The position numbers were made by a program, and so were the translations under genes. The notes beneath the pieces are model-generated. The model saw only the letters and a list, made by a program, of their open reading frames with translations. It was not told the origin of the DNA and did no database searches. Of a stretch of DNA of 64,000 bases, positions 17,733 to 29,681 are shown piece after piece. This DNA comes from Mycolicibacterium litorale (GTDB lineage Bacteria; Actinomycetota; Actinomycetes; Mycobacteriales; Mycobacteriaceae): contig NZ_AP022586.1 in assembly GCF_010731695.1 (NCBI RefSeq), positions 3,720,001-3,784,000 on the forward strand. The letters are read 5' to 3'. Within the stretch, counting starts at the first letter, position 1. Every line of letters starts with the position of its first letter.

Positions 17733-20463
17733 GCACCCGGGCGAGTTCGGCGCGCGACCGGATGCCGAGCCTGCGGTAGATGCGGGACAGGTTCGCCTCG
17801 ACCGTCTTCTCGCTCACGAACAGCGCCGCCGCGATCTCGCGGTTGGTCATCCCCTGCGCGGCCAGCTCGGCGAAGCGGCGTTCGGATTCGGCGAGCCCGG
17901 CCGCGGTCTGCCGCCCGCTCAGCGCGGTCAGCTCGGCACGGGCCTGCTGGGCCCACAGTGCGGCCCCGATCCGCTCGAAGGCGGTGAGCGCCGCCGTCAC
18001 CGCCTCGACCGCGGCGTCGTACTGCCGCCGCCGGTTCCACAGCCGACCCATCACCAGCTGGGTGCGGGCCAGCTCGAACGGCATCGCCAACCGCTCGTGT
18101 TCGGCGAGCGCACGCTCGCATGCGGCGACGGCGCCCGCGACATCGCCGCCGGCGGCGAGCAGCAACGCACGGCAGCGGGCGCCGACGGCGAGCATCCACG
18201 GCCGGTCGAGGCGGCGGCCGTTGGCCTCCAGCGTGTCGACGAGGTGCTGTGCGTCGTCGAGCCGCCCGACACCGATGAGCGCTTCGGCGGCGTCCGGCAG
18301 GAACGGCGCGGTGACGAGTTCGGTGGTCGCGGGCAGCGCCGACCACGCCTCGACCGCGGGAGCCAGCACCTCGACTGCGGCCTGGTGGTCGCAGAGTGAC
18401 ACCTCGAGGAATCCCAGACTCGCCACCACCCACACCCCGAGCCGGCTGGAGTTGCATCGCTCCGCGACGGTGAACGCCTGCGCGGCGAAGCGCCGGGTCT
18501 GCTCCACCTGGCCGAGGTGAGCGCTCACCATCACCCGCACGACCAGCGCGATGAACAGCGGCAGATCGCCGTGCGACTGCAGCGCCCGCTCGACGCTGTC
18601 CTCGGCCACCTGCTCCGCCGCGACGAGGTCGGCCCGCCACACGTCGACCTGGCCGAGGTGGAAGTCGATGAAGGAGCGTTCGCTCTCGTCACCGCGTTCG
18701 TCGCAGCGCTGGGCGATCGCGGTGAACAGTTCAGCCGCCTCGTCGAGGCGGCCGGTCCACAGCATCAGCAGCGCGTACAGCGTTCGCGGCCGTGCGGCCA
18801 GCGGCATGTCGTCGGGTTCGTCGAAGTCGAAGACACCGTCGAGTTCGGCCTCGTCGAGCCCGCCGCCGAGCAGGAAGCGCATCATCGCCCGCATGGGTCG
18901 GGCCTGGCTCAGCAGATCCGCCCGGTCCAGCGACTCCGCCTGTGCGACCGCCTCTTCCGCACGCTCCACCGCACGGTCCGCCCGCCCGGCGTTGAACTCG
19001 ATGAACGCGAGCATGACGAGCATCTGCACCCGGCGGTCGGGGCTGACGCCCGGTTCGTCAACGGCTCGTTCGAGCAGCGGCACGGCGTCGGCGGAGCTGT
19101 TGTCCCAGAGCCGAACCAGACCCAGCAGGTGCAGCGCTCTGGCCCGCAGCTCACCCGTAGTCATCCGGGAGATGTTCTGTTCCAGCACTTCTCGTGCCCG
19201 TACGGTGTCGCCCGCCTCGAAGTGACACGCCGCGGCGCGCAGGCCGCGCTCGGGCGTGTCGCCGCCCCGGGCGCGGGCCATGTCGAGCAGTTCGGCGGCC
19301 GCCGCGGGTGCGCCGCGGACCCGCGCCGACTGGGCGGCCTCGTCGAGTTCGCGGATCGTGTTCTCGTCGTCGTCGTCACCGGCCAGGGCCCGGTGTCGCG
19401 CCCTGGACTCCGGGCTGTCGACGATGTCGGCGAAACGGCGGTGCATGGCGCGGCGCCTCTCGGCCGGGGCGTCGGTGTACACGCCGCGGGCCAGGAGCGG
19501 ATGGCTGAAAGTCAGCCGGTACCCGTTGATCTCGACGATGCCGTGCCGCTCGGCCTCCTCGAGGGCGGTGACGGTGGCAGCCACGTCACCGCCGACGGCC
19601 TGCGCCACCAGATCCACGGTGGGCGCTGGCACACAGGCCGCGGCGAGCAGGACGTCGCGCGTGTGGTCGGGCAGCCCCGCGAGACGCGTGGTGACCAGCT
19701 GGGCGAGCGTGCCGGGCAGTTGCTCGGCACCGTCGGCGTCGCTGCTCAGCGCGCGCGCAAGTTCCAGCGCATAGAACGGGTTGCCCGCCGAAACCTCGTG
19801 TATCCACGCGATTCCCGGCCGGGTCAGCGACCGGCCCAGCCGTTTGGTGATCATCGCGTGCAATCCGCCGACCGACATCGGGTGCACCTGCGCCCGGTGC
19901 AGCCGCTCCGGGCGTGACGGTTCCAGCAGCACATCGGTGCGGTCGCCTTCGCCGGCGCGCACGGTGACGAGGAAACCGATGGGTCCGGCGCACCGTCGCG
20001 CCACCGACGCCATCACCACCGCGGTGGCCGGGTCCAGCCACTGCAGATCGTCGATCGCCACCAGAACCGGACCGTCCTGCGCCAGGCGCTCGAGCACCGA
20101 TCGCGCGGCTGCCGCCACCGCGCGCTGATCGCTGCCGGGTCCGGTGTCGTCGGCGCGTGACAGCACCCGGTCGATCGCCAGCCGCTGCGGGGCGGGCAGG
20201 TGGTCGAGGACGGCGGTGTCGACCTCGGCGAGCAGTTCCGCCAGCGAGGAGTACGCGGCCGCCGATTCGCTCGACACCGGGCGCGCCGAGAGAACCTGGA
20301 AGCCGCGGGCCCTGGCGCGTTCGATGCCGGCCCGCCACACCGTGCTCTTGCCGATCCCGGCGTCACCCTCGAGGACGAGGACCGACGTGCCCGCCGACAC
20401 CTCGGCGAGCAGGTTCTCGACAGCGCTCAACTCCGCATCGCGGCTGATGAGCTGCAGGGGCAC
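17722..20463 (-). CDS. Large ATPase LuxR-family transcriptional regulator
   Basis: LAL/MalT-type transcription factor of 913 residues. The N-terminal AAA-like module has Walker A GDAGIGKST (about residues 34-42) and Walker B VLVAIDDLQW (about 152-161). A long helical, TPR-like middle region follows. A LuxR-type helix-turn-helix is at the extreme C-terminus, with the family pattern MTNREIAAALFVSEKTVE (about residues 870-888) and YRRLGIRSRAEL. Proteins of this class switch on target promoters in response to a small ligand; ligand and target are unknown here. The MFS exporter gene upstream on the same strand, 44 bases away, is a possible target or partner. GTG start; the 3' end overlaps xthA. 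Confidence 0.9.
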   Translation of the reverse strand: MPLQLISRDAELSAVENLLAEVSAGTSVLVLEGDAGIGKSTVWRAGIERARARGFQVLSARPVSSESAAAYSSLAELLAEVDTAVLDHLPAPQRLAIDRVLSRADDTGPGSDQRAVAAAARSVLERLAQDGPVLVAIDDLQWLDPATAVVMASVARRCAGPIGFLVTVRAGEGDRTDVLLEPSRPERLHRAQVHPMSVGGLHAMITKRLGRSLTRPGIAWIHEVSAGNPFYALELARALSSDADGAEQLPGTLAQLVTTRLAGLPDHTRDVLLAAACVPAPTVDLVAQAVGGDVAATVTALEEAERHGIVEINGYRLTFSHPLLARGVYTDAPAERRRAMHRRFADIVDSPESRARHRALAGDDDDENTIRELDEAAQSARVRGAPAAAAELLDMARARGGDTPERGLRAAACHFEAGDTVRAREVLEQNISRMTTGELRARALHLLGLVRLWDNSSADAVPLLERAVDEPGVSPDRRVQMLVMLAFIEFNAGRADRAVERAEEAVAQAESLDRADLLSQARPMRAMMRFLLGGGLDEAELDGVFDFDEPDDMPLAARPRTLYALLMLWTGRLDEAAELFTAIAQRCDERGDESERSFIDFHLGQVDVWRADLVAAEQVAEDSVERALQSHGDLPLFIALVVRVMVSAHLGQVEQTRRFAAQAFTVAERCNSSRLGVWVVASLGFLEVSLCDHQAAVEVLAPAVEAWSALPATTELVTAPFLPDAAEALIGVGRLDDAQHLVDTLEANGRRLDRPWMLAVGARCRALLLAAGGDVAGAVAACERALAEHERLAMPFELARTQLVMGRLWNRRRQYDAAVEAVTAALTAFERIGAALWAQQARAELTALSGRQTAAGLAESERRFAELAAQGMTNREIAAALFVSEKTVEANLSRIYRRLGIRSRAELARVLSR

Positions 20464-20507
20464 TCATCCATCTTCGCAGCCGATGGGCAGTGGCGCGGGC
20501 TGGATCG

Positions 20508-22238
20508 TCATCGTTGCTCGGCGTAGCGCCCGGCGTTGAAAAGCGATGCGACGGCTCCGATCAACATCATCGCCGCGGCGGCGACGAACACGACCACCAG
20601 ACCGGTGTGGAAGGGTCCGGTGATGAGGTGCGGGAAGAACGTCTGACCGGTCAGCACGTCGGCATTGACGCCGGGTTGCTGCAACGCATGCGAGGGTTCG
20701 AGCAGTTCACCGATCGGGTTGTAGCCGAGGAACGCCGCGAACAGGCTGCCGACGGGCGGGGTGCCCGCCACCTCTTCGGCGACGGTCGCCGAGACTCCCT
20801 GCTCCTGGAGGCCGGCGCTCATCGCGCCGGGCAGGGAGTTGGCCAACCCGACGACCATGAGCGAGAAGAAGATCCCGATCGACAGCGATGAGCCGGCGTT
20901 GAAGAACGTCGCCCGCACGCCCGATGCGGCGCCGCGCTCGGCGGCGGGAACACTGGACATGATCGCGGCGGTGTTGGGCGCGGTGAAGATCCCGCCCCCC
21001 AGCCCGTTGAGGAAGACCAGCACCGCGAACACCCAGTAGTCGAAATTCACCGGGATGAGCACCAGCGCCACGAACGTCGCGGCCATCAGCAGCATGCCGC
21101 CGACGGTGAAGGGCCGTGCACCGAACCGATCGGACAGTGAGCCGGCGAGCGGGCCGGCGACGAGGAACCCGGCGGTCATCGGCAGCATGTAGATGCCGGC
21201 CCACAGTGGGGTGGACTCGAAGCTGTACCCGTGCAGCGGAAGCCAGATGCCCTGCAACCAGATGATGAGCATGAACTGCAGGCCGCCGCGGCCGACCGAG
21301 GACATCAGTCCGGCGAGGTTGCCCATGCCGAACGAGGTCGACCGGAAGAGCCTGATGTTGACCATCGGCTGCGTGACGCGCAGTTCGATCAGGCAGAAAG
21401 CCACGAGCAGCAGCAACCCGGCCCCGATGGCGCCGAGCACCCACGGGCTGGTCCAGCCGGTGGTGGAGTCACCGTAGGGCTGGATGCCGTAGGTGATGCC
21501 GATCAGCAGCACCGTCAGGCCGATCCCGAACGTCAGGGTGCCCGCCCAGTCCATGCGTCCGGGCGTGCGCACGCCGAGTTCGCGCAGCGAACGGAAGCTC
21601 CACACCGTGCCGAGGATGCCGATCGGCACACCGACCCAGAAGATGGCCTTCCAGCTCCACTCCGAGAGGAATCCGCCGATCAGCAGCCCGAGGAAGGATC
21701 CGGCGACTGCCGCGACCATGTTGACGCCGAGGGCCATGCCGCGCTGGTTGGCGGGAAAGGCATCGGTGAGGATCGCGGACGACGAGGCCATGAGCATCGC
21801 GCCTCCGACGCCCTGGAGAACTCGCCAGGCGATCAGCCACACGGCGCCGCCGCCGAGGTGGAACGGGTCGAACGAGAGGGCGATCGCGGCCACGGTGAAG
21901 ACGGCGAACCCGAGGTTGTAGATCCGGACCCGCCCGACCATGTCGCCGAGGCGGCCGAACGGCACGACCAGCACCGCCGTCACCACGAGGTAGCCCATGA
22001 GCATCCACAGCAGGTAGCTCACGTTGCCCGGTGCCAGCGGATTGAGTCCGATGCCGCGGAAGATCGCCGGCAGCGAGATCAACACGATGGAGGCGTTGAT
22101 CGTGGCCAGCAGGGTTCCCAACGTGGTGTTGGACAACACGATCCACTTGTAGAAGGGGTGGTCGTGGTCCATCCGCGCGCGGCGCCGGGAGGTCTCGGTC
22201 TGCTGATCGGCGGCGTCGCTGGTCATATCGGTAGTCAT
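20508..22238 (-). CDS. MFS drug/metabolite exporter (DHA2, 14-TM)
   Basis: Major facilitator superfamily proton-driven exporter of the EmrB/QacA (DHA2) type, 576 residues from the ATG at 22238 and about 14 hydrophobic segments. Visible motifs are the first-helix [16 protein letters not shown], motif [10 protein letters not shown] between helices 2 and 3, and [18 protein letters not shown] with the motif C-like [13 protein letters not shown] region. The substrate cannot be inferred. The upstream frame is open to 22304 but has no family similarity. An AT-rich element at 22301-22323 lies about 65 bases upstream, between this gene and the divergent thiC riboswitch, and probably holds its promoter or operator. 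Confidence 0.9.
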   Translation of the reverse strand: MTTDMTSDAADQQTETSRRRARMDHDHPFYKWIVLSNTTLGTLLATINASIVLISLPAIFRGIGLNPLAPGNVSYLLWMLMGYLVVTAVLVVPFGRLGDMVGRVRIYNLGFAVFTVAAIALSFDPFHLGGGAVWLIAWRVLQGVGGAMLMASSSAILTDAFPANQRGMALGVNMVAAVAGSFLGLLIGGFLSEWSWKAIFWVGVPIGILGTVWSFRSLRELGVRTPGRMDWAGTLTFGIGLTVLLIGITYGIQPYGDSTTGWTSPWVLGAIGAGLLLLVAFCLIELRVTQPMVNIRLFRSTSFGMGNLAGLMSSVGRGGLQFMLIIWLQGIWLPLHGYSFESTPLWAGIYMLPMTAGFLVAGPLAGSLSDRFGARPFTVGGMLLMAATFVALVLIPVNFDYWVFAVLVFLNGLGGGIFTAPNTAAIMSSVPAAERGAASGVRATFFNAGSSLSIGIFFSLMVVGLANSLPGAMSAGLQEQGVSATVAEEVAGTPPVGSLFAAFLGYNPIGELLEPSHALQQPGVNADVLTGQTFFPHLITGPFHTGLVVVFVAAAAMMLIGAVASLFNAGRYAEQR

Positions 22239-22300
22239 CTGCTGTCTTCGTTCGTTTCGTATCCGACGCGGGCAAGCAGCGCCGTCCGGCGCGGCAGAAC

Positions 22301-22323
22301 ACATATATTAGCTATATAAATGA
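22301..22323 (-). promoter_or_regulatory. AT-rich promoter/operator element before MFS gene
   Basis: A 20-base stretch made almost only of A and T, with ATATA and TATAT arms around TTAGC, stands out in DNA that is about two-thirds G+C. On the minus strand it offers TATA-like -10 sequences for the MFS gene. The imperfect symmetry would also suit a MarR- or TetR-type repressor. Function is inferred from composition and position only. Confidence 0.4.
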
Positions 22324-22382
22324 TCGGCGGGCAATTCTCACCGTGGGCCCCGGGTCTGCGCTAAGTTGGGCACCGCAAGACC

Positions 22383-24892
<2,510 letters not shown>

Positions 24893-24906
<14 letters not shown>

Positions 24907-25522
24907 CATCGCCGGCATCGCCCACGCACCCGCCGGGACACCGACCGGGGTGGTGCTGCTGACCCACGGCGCCGGCGGCAACCGGGATGCGCCGATGCTG
25001 GTCAGGGTCTGCGACGAGTGGGCCGCGCGGGGCTGGCTCGCCGTCCGCTACAACCTGCCGTACCGGCAGCGCAGGCCCAAAGGCCCGCCGTCCGGGTCCG
25101 CGGCCGCCGATCAGGCGGGGGTGGCCGAGGCGGTCGCCGTGGGCCGGGAACTGACGACCGGCCCGGTGATCGCCGGCGGACACTCCTACGGCGGCCGGAT
25201 GACGTCGATGGCGGTCGCGGGCGACGGGGCCGGCGCCGGGGTCGCCGTCGACGCGCTGACGCTGTTCTCCTATCCGCTGCATCCGCCCGGTAAGCCCGAG
25301 CGGGCCCGCACCGAACACCTGCCGCGCATCGGCGTGCCGACGGTGTTCACCCACGGCACGAAGGACCCGTTCGGCACCATCGACGAACTCACCGCGGCGG
25401 CATCGCTCGTCGGCGGCCCCACCGCGGTCGTCGAAGTCACCGGCGCCCGGCACGACCTGGGATCGAAGGTGCTCGACGTCCCGAAACTGGCGGTGGACGC
25501 GGCTTTGCGGCTGCTGGTGTGA
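24893..25522 (+). CDS. Alpha/beta hydrolase (dienelactone hydrolase-like)
   Basis: Cytoplasmic alpha/beta hydrolase of 209 residues (Rv0421c equivalent). The oxyanion strand reads LLTHGAGGN, the nucleophile elbow is GGHSYGG (Ser near residue 101), an acid residue is available in THGTKDPFG, and a candidate catalytic His is in GARHDLG near the C-terminus. It overlaps thiD by 14 bases, so it is probably produced together with the thiamine genes, but no thiamine-related reaction can be assigned from sequence. The substrate is unknown. Confidence 0.85.
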
Positions 25523-25565
25523 CGAGCCACAGCGGCACGGCGGGTCAGCGGGTTATCGTCATCGC

Positions 25566-26180
25566 ATGACCATGCCGCCGGGCCCGCCGACCCCACCACC
25601 CGGCCAGCCTCCCTACGGCCAACCTGCCTACGGTCAGCCTCCGTACGGCCAGCAGCCCTACGGTCAGCCGTACTATCCGCCGCCACCGCCGCAGCCGTAC
25701 GCGGAGATGCCGCCTGCCGGCCCGCCGCCGAAGAAGAGGAACAAGACGTGGCTGATCCTGGGCATCGTGGCGCTCGTCGCCGTGGTGGCCGTCATCGCCA
25801 TCGTGCTGGTCGTGTTCCTGGTGGTGCGCCAGGGCACCGTGACCGCGACGGAGGTCAAGCTCGGTGACTGCCTGTCGGAAATCCCCGACGGCACCCGGGT
25901 ACTCACCGTCAAGACCGTCAGCTGCGACGAACCGCACGCCGGCGAGGTGTTCGCGGTGCTGATGATGCCCGACGGGGACTTCCCCGGCGCCGACGCCGTG
26001 ACCGAGTACTCCAACCGGTGCGGACCAGAGCTGGCGAGTTACTCCCCCGCGGCGGTCACCGACGATTCGGTCCAGCTGTATGTGCTCTATCCCACCGAGG
26101 AGACCTGGGCCGACGGCGACCGCGCGGTGACCTGCGTGGCGACCCTCGACCCGCCGCGCACGGGGTCCCTCAAGGGCTGA
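25566..26180 (+). CDS. Pro/Tyr-rich membrane protein with septum-formation domain
   Basis: Single-pass membrane protein of 204 residues. About 55 N-terminal residues are almost only Pro, Tyr, Gly and Gln in YGQP-type repeats, presumably cytoplasmic. One strong hydrophobic helix follows the KKRNK anchor (about residues 60-85). The C-terminal part resembles the Septum_form domain, with Cys in LGDCLSEIP, VSCDEPHAGEVF, NRCGPE and VTCVATL suggesting two disulphides outside the membrane. It corresponds in position to Rv0420c. Two in-frame ATGs (25566, 25572) are available. A link to cell division rests only on the domain name. Confidence 0.8.
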   Translation: MTMPPGPPTPPPGQPPYGQPAYGQPPYGQQPYGQPYYPPPPPQPYAEMPPAGPPPKKRNKTWLILGIVALVAVVAVIAIVLVVFLVVRQGTVTATEVKLGDCLSEIPDGTRVLTVKTVSCDEPHAGEVFAVLMMPDGDFPGADAVTEYSNRCGPELASYSPAAVTDDSVQLYVLYPTEETWADGDRAVTCVATLDPPRTGSLKG

Positions 26181-26222
26181 GGGGACGCGGGGCGACCCCG
26201 ATACCTGGGGTACCGTCTACTC

Positions 26223-27713
26223 ATGACTTCGGAGCAGTATGACGCGGTCATCGTGGGTGCGGGATTCGCCGGAATCGGCGCCGCGATTCAGCTCAAACGG
26301 TTGGGCTACGCGAACTTCGTCATCCTCGACCGCGAGGACGACCTCGGCGGGACCTGGTACGTCAACCACTACCCGGGCCTGGCCGTCGACGTCCCCACCA
26401 CCACCTACAGCTATTTCTTCGAGCCCAACCCGAAGTGGTCGCGGCTCTTCTCCACCGGCGCGGAAATCAAGCAGTACGCCGACGACGTGGCCGACAAGTA
26501 CGACGTCCGCAGGCACATCCGGTTCAACACCGCGGTCGAGGGTGCCCGCTGGGACGAGGACGCGAAGCTCTGGCGGGTCACCACCGCCGACGGGCAGACG
26601 CTGACCACCCGCTACCTGATCACCGCCACGGGCTTCCTGTCGCAACCGCGCATGCCCGACATCCCCGGCATCACCGAGTTCGAGGGCACGGTCATCCACA
26701 CCACCGACTGGGACGACAGCTTCGACCCGGCCGGCCGGCGAATCGCGATCATCGGAACCGGCGCCACCGCGGTTCAGCTGATTCCCGAACTGGCGAAGAG
26801 CGCCGCGGACCTCACCGTCTACCAGCGCACCCCGATCTGGGTCGCCCCGAAGGTGGACATCCGATTCTCCGAGCGCACCAAGCGGCTCTTCGCCCGGGTA
26901 CCGCTGCTGCAGCGCACCGTCCGGGCGATCACCGACACCATCTACGAGCTGATGATCACCGTCGGCGTGGTCAACTACAAGGTGCCGCTGTTCCGGCGCC
27001 TCAACATGTCGGCGATGGACCTGTGCAAGCTGAACCAGTTCATCGCGATCCGCGACAAGGAACTGCGCCGCAAGCTCACGCCGGACTACGACATCGGCTG
27101 CAAGCGACCGACGTTCTCCAACAGCTACTTCCGCACGTTCACCAAACCGCACGTGCACCTGCAGGCCGACGGTATCGAACGGGTCGTGGCCGACGGCATC
27201 GTCAACGCCGACGGCACCAAGACCGAGATCGACACGCTGGTGCTGGCCACGGGATTCGACCTATGGGAGGCGAACTTCCCGGCCATCGAGGTGATCGGCC
27301 GCAACGGCCGCAACCTCGGAAAATGGTGGCGGGACACGCGTTTTCAGGCCTATCAGGGTGTGTCGATGCCGTACTTCCCCAATTACCTCAGCCTGGCCAG
27401 CCCGTACGCGTTCCTCGGTCTGAACTTCTTCAACACGATGGAATACCAGATGCGGCTGATGGACCGGCTGTTCACCGAGGTGAACCGCCGCGGCGCCACC
27501 ACGTTCGAGGTGACCGAGGAGGCCAACGCCCACTATCTCGAGCGGATGACCGAGGCGCTCGGCAACTCGCTGTGGACGGTCGGCAACTGCGCCTCGTCGC
27601 GGTCCTACTATTTCAATCCGAGTGGCGAACCGTCGCTGCTGCGCCCCATGTCGACGCGCGACGCCATCAAGGAGGCGTCCGAATTCCCACTGAGCGATTA
27701 TCAGATCGCCTGA
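26223..27713 (+). CDS. FAD-dependent Baeyer-Villiger-type monooxygenase
   Basis: Class B flavoprotein monooxygenase of 496 residues. The FAD-binding Rossmann motif VGAGFAGIGAA is near residue 10, followed by LDREDDLGGTWYVNHYPGLAVD, typical of the family. The Baeyer-Villiger fingerprint is FEGTVIHTTDWD (about residues 154-165, FxGxxxHxxxW with D in the last position as in many of these enzymes), and the NADPH-binding motif IIGTGATAVQ lies near 177. Such enzymes oxidise ketones or heteroatoms; the mycobacterial relatives include EthA and MymA. TACCGT at 26211 could be a -10 for a leaderless message. The small gene after it follows within 14 bases, and a double TetR regulator is convergent. Confidence 0.92.
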   Translation: MTSEQYDAVIVGAGFAGIGAAIQLKRLGYANFVILDREDDLGGTWYVNHYPGLAVDVPTTTYSYFFEPNPKWSRLFSTGAEIKQYADDVADKYDVRRHIRFNTAVEGARWDEDAKLWRVTTADGQTLTTRYLITATGFLSQPRMPDIPGITEFEGTVIHTTDWDDSFDPAGRRIAIIGTGATAVQLIPELAKSAADLTVYQRTPIWVAPKVDIRFSERTKRLFARVPLLQRTVRAITDTIYELMITVGVVNYKVPLFRRLNMSAMDLCKLNQFIAIRDKELRRKLTPDYDIGCKRPTFSNSYFRTFTKPHVHLQADGIERVVADGIVNADGTKTEIDTLVLATGFDLWEANFPAIEVIGRNGRNLGKWWRDTRFQAYQGVSMPYFPNYLSLASPYAFLGLNFFNTMEYQMRLMDRLFTEVNRRGATTFEVTEEANAHYLERMTEALGNSLWTVGNCASSRSYYFNPSGEPSLLRPMSTRDAIKEASEFPLSDYQIA

Positions 27714-27727
27714 GAGAGGACCATCCG

Positions 27728-27997
27728 TTGCCGCAACAACAGGACAAGCGTGCCGCCAAGCTGACCGGTCTGGCCCTGGCCGGAACCGGACTGGCGCATT
27801 TCGCCCGTCCCCAGCTGTTCGAGCCGATCACGGTGCCGGCGTTCCCGCAGAACACCCGTCGCCACATCTACACCAACGGCAGCATCGAGACGCTGGTCGG
27901 CCTGGCGCTGGCAGGCCGCAAGACGCGCAAGCTCGGCGTCGCGGGTCTGCTCGGGTACCTGGCCTACTTGGCGGGCAACACCGTTCGCAAGCGGTAG
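27728..27997 (+). CDS. Small DoxX-like membrane protein (TTG start)
   Basis: Short hydrophobic protein of 89 residues, too small to be a full DoxX but similar to mycobacterial half-length DoxX-like proteins: AKLTGLALAGTGLAHFARP, then an amphipathic loop, then LVGLALAGRKTRKLGVAGLL and a final helix. The start is a TTG at 27728, chosen because AGAGAGGA ends 7 bases before it. It follows the monooxygenase by 14 bases and is probably co-transcribed with it. Its last 34 bases overlap the 3' end of the convergent TetR gene. Function unknown. Confidence 0.72.
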   Translation: MPQQQDKRAAKLTGLALAGTGLAHFARPQLFEPITVPAFPQNTRRHIYTNGSIETLVGLALAGRKTRKLGVAGLLGYLAYLAGNTVRKR

Positions 27998-29211
27998 CGG
28001 CCGAGCAGCGTCAGGTCCATCATCCCGGCGACGAGCGCACGGGAGTAGGGCGAATTGCGGTAGCGCACCAGCCGGCCCAGGTCGATCGTGACCGCCATCG
28101 CGGCGTACACCGCGAAACGCGCCTGTCCCGCAGTCCATTCCGGACGAAGCGTCACCACGAGGTCGGCCCACGTCTCGACCGTCGAGCGCTGGAGATTGCG
28201 CAGGATCTGCTGATCGGCCGCCGACATGTTGAGCCGCTCGGTGTAGTAGACGTAGTCCAGTTCCGGCTCGCTGAACGATCGGGCCACGTGTCCGTCGATA
28301 AGCCGCGTCAGCGCCTCTTCCCGGTCGGCCGTGCTGTCGAGGATCGCCGACATCTCCGCCGACCACCGGTCGGCCGACCGGCGGAACACCCCGGCCAGGA
28401 TGTCACTCTTCCCGGAGAAGTACCGGTAGATCCCCGAGGCGGGCATCCCCACCGCGGTGGCGATGTCCTCCATCGAGGTGTCCCGGTAACCCTTCTGGTT
28501 GAACAGCCGCATCGATTCCACAAGCAGCGCTTCGTATTTCGAGCGGCGCGCGGGGGCCGCTGACACCGGCGGATCGGGCGCCTCGGACAGGGTGGGGAAC
28601 TCGGCGTGGACCAGGGTCACGACGAGTTCGGCGAGCAGGGGACGGATCTGGCCGGCGGGCAACTTCGCCCGGTGGTCGACGATGCTGCCGAGCACGCTGA
28701 TCATCGCCGTGGACAGGGTCCAGCGCTGCCGGGAGTCGAGTTCGGGACGCAGCGCGCGCAGCGGTTGCTGAAAGCGGCGGTGGACAGTGCGGATCTGCGA
28801 GTCGAGGGTCGCCTGATCGTCACCACGGAGATACCGCGCCTCCCAGCGGTAGAGCCCGCCGGAATCGCGGTTGGCCAACGCCGTGTCACACAGCGCGGTC
28901 GCGAGATGGTCGAGGGTCTCGCGCGGGTCGTCGGGGGTGGACTCAGGGGTGAACTCGTCGACGAAGGCGGTGGCGTCGACCAACTGCTGGCCGAGCGCCA
29001 GGACCGCGTCGCGGAACAGTTCGTACTTGCCGGTGTAATGCCGGTACAGCGCGGCCGCCGAGATACCGACCCGCGCGGCGATGGCGTCCATGCTGACCCC
29101 GTGATAGCCCAGCAGGCTGAACGCCTCGGCGGATGCCCTCGCGATCTGGGCTTTGCGGTCCTTCGGACGGCGCCGAACACCGTCACCGCGGCCGGGCGGG
29201 GTGGACGCCAT
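27964..29211 (-). CDS. Tandem-TetR transcriptional regulator
   Basis: Transcriptional regulator of 415 residues made of two complete TetR/AcrR units. The first helix-turn-helix (about residues 10-60) contains YHGVSMDAIAARVGISAAALYRHYTGK. The second (about 215-262) contains YRDTSMEDIATAVGMPASGIYRYFSGK. Each is followed by its own ligand-binding helical region. Ordinary TetR repressors are about 200 residues and dimerise, so this fusion may act as a monomeric pseudo-dimer. The ATG at 29211 gives a normal N-terminus; the frame open to 29343 lacks similarity. The convergent monooxygenase/DoxX pair and the divergent membrane protein/permease genes are the likely targets. Confidence 0.9.
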   Translation of the reverse strand: MASTPPGRGDGVRRRPKDRKAQIARASAEAFSLLGYHGVSMDAIAARVGISAAALYRHYTGKYELFRDAVLALGQQLVDATAFVDEFTPESTPDDPRETLDHLATALCDTALANRDSGGLYRWEARYLRGDDQATLDSQIRTVHRRFQQPLRALRPELDSRQRWTLSTAMISVLGSIVDHRAKLPAGQIRPLLAELVVTLVHAEFPTLSEAPDPPVSAAPARRSKYEALLVESMRLFNQKGYRDTSMEDIATAVGMPASGIYRYFSGKSDILAGVFRRSADRWSAEMSAILDSTADREEALTRLIDGHVARSFSEPELDYVYYTERLNMSAADQQILRNLQRSTVETWADLVVTLRPEWTAGQARFAVYAAMAVTIDLGRLVRYRNSPYSRALVAGMMDLTLLGRYRLRTVLPAK

Positions 29212-29287
29212 GCCGAACACACTATCGCCGCACGTCGGTGCGCAGGCCGCAGTGCGGCGACAGATTCTCGTCGAAGTCCCCACCGGT

Positions 29288-29305
29288 TGAGAATGACCAT
29301 TAACA
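29288..29305. promoter_or_regulatory. Imperfect palindrome, candidate TetR operator
   Basis: TGAGAATGACCATTAACA is an 18-base element with a perfect AATG-AC-CATT core and matching outer TG/CA, giving 6 of 8 paired positions. It lies in the divergent gap between the double-TetR gene and the small membrane protein gene, about 77 bases upstream of the former and 29 bases before the latter. The position suits an autoregulatory operator. Prediction only. Confidence 0.4.
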
Positions 29306-29333
29306 TAGGACGGGACATCTCGAAGGGGGAAGC

Positions 29334-29672
29334 GTGCGACCACGTGCTTGGTACGTCGCCATCGGCGGCGCCATCCTGCTGGCCATCGGTTTGTTCGCGC
29401 TCCGCTTCCCCGTTTTCATCGACGGGTACGACCAGTGGGGCTGGCAGATCAACTGCGGTAGCGGATTCGTCGCCAACCTGACGCAGGCCGAGAACGCCGC
29501 GGTCGACGGCACCGACTTCGTCGCCTCGTGCCAGAGCGCGTTACTGAGCCGCAGGCTGTGGACGATTCCGCTGATCATCGTCGGGTCGTTGGCCCTGCTG
29601 GCGGTGTTGCTGACCGCGACGATCACCCACCAGGACGACGAGGCGCTCGCCGGCGATCGGGAAACTCCCTAA
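29334..29672 (+). CDS. Two-helix membrane protein of unknown function
   Basis: Protein of 112 residues with a membrane helix near residues 7-25 and another near 76-95, separated by an extracytoplasmic loop with Cys in QINCGSGF and VASCQSAL that could form a disulphide. GGGGGA precedes the GTG start by 3 bases. It begins a plus-strand run with the APC permease (9-base gap) and the uracil permease (9-base gap), so it may be translated from the same message. I do not recognise a named family. Confidence 0.75.
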   Translation: MRPRAWYVAIGGAILLAIGLFALRFPVFIDGYDQWGWQINCGSGFVANLTQAENAAVDGTDFVASCQSALLSRRLWTIPLIIVGSLALLAVLLTATITHQDDEALAGDRETP

Positions 29673-29681
29673 CATCGCGGT

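Noticed and set aside
29287..29306. SigA promoter TTGAGA / TAACAT before the 112-residue membrane protein
   Set aside because: The spacing between the two hexamers is only 8 bases, too short for a sigma-70 promoter.
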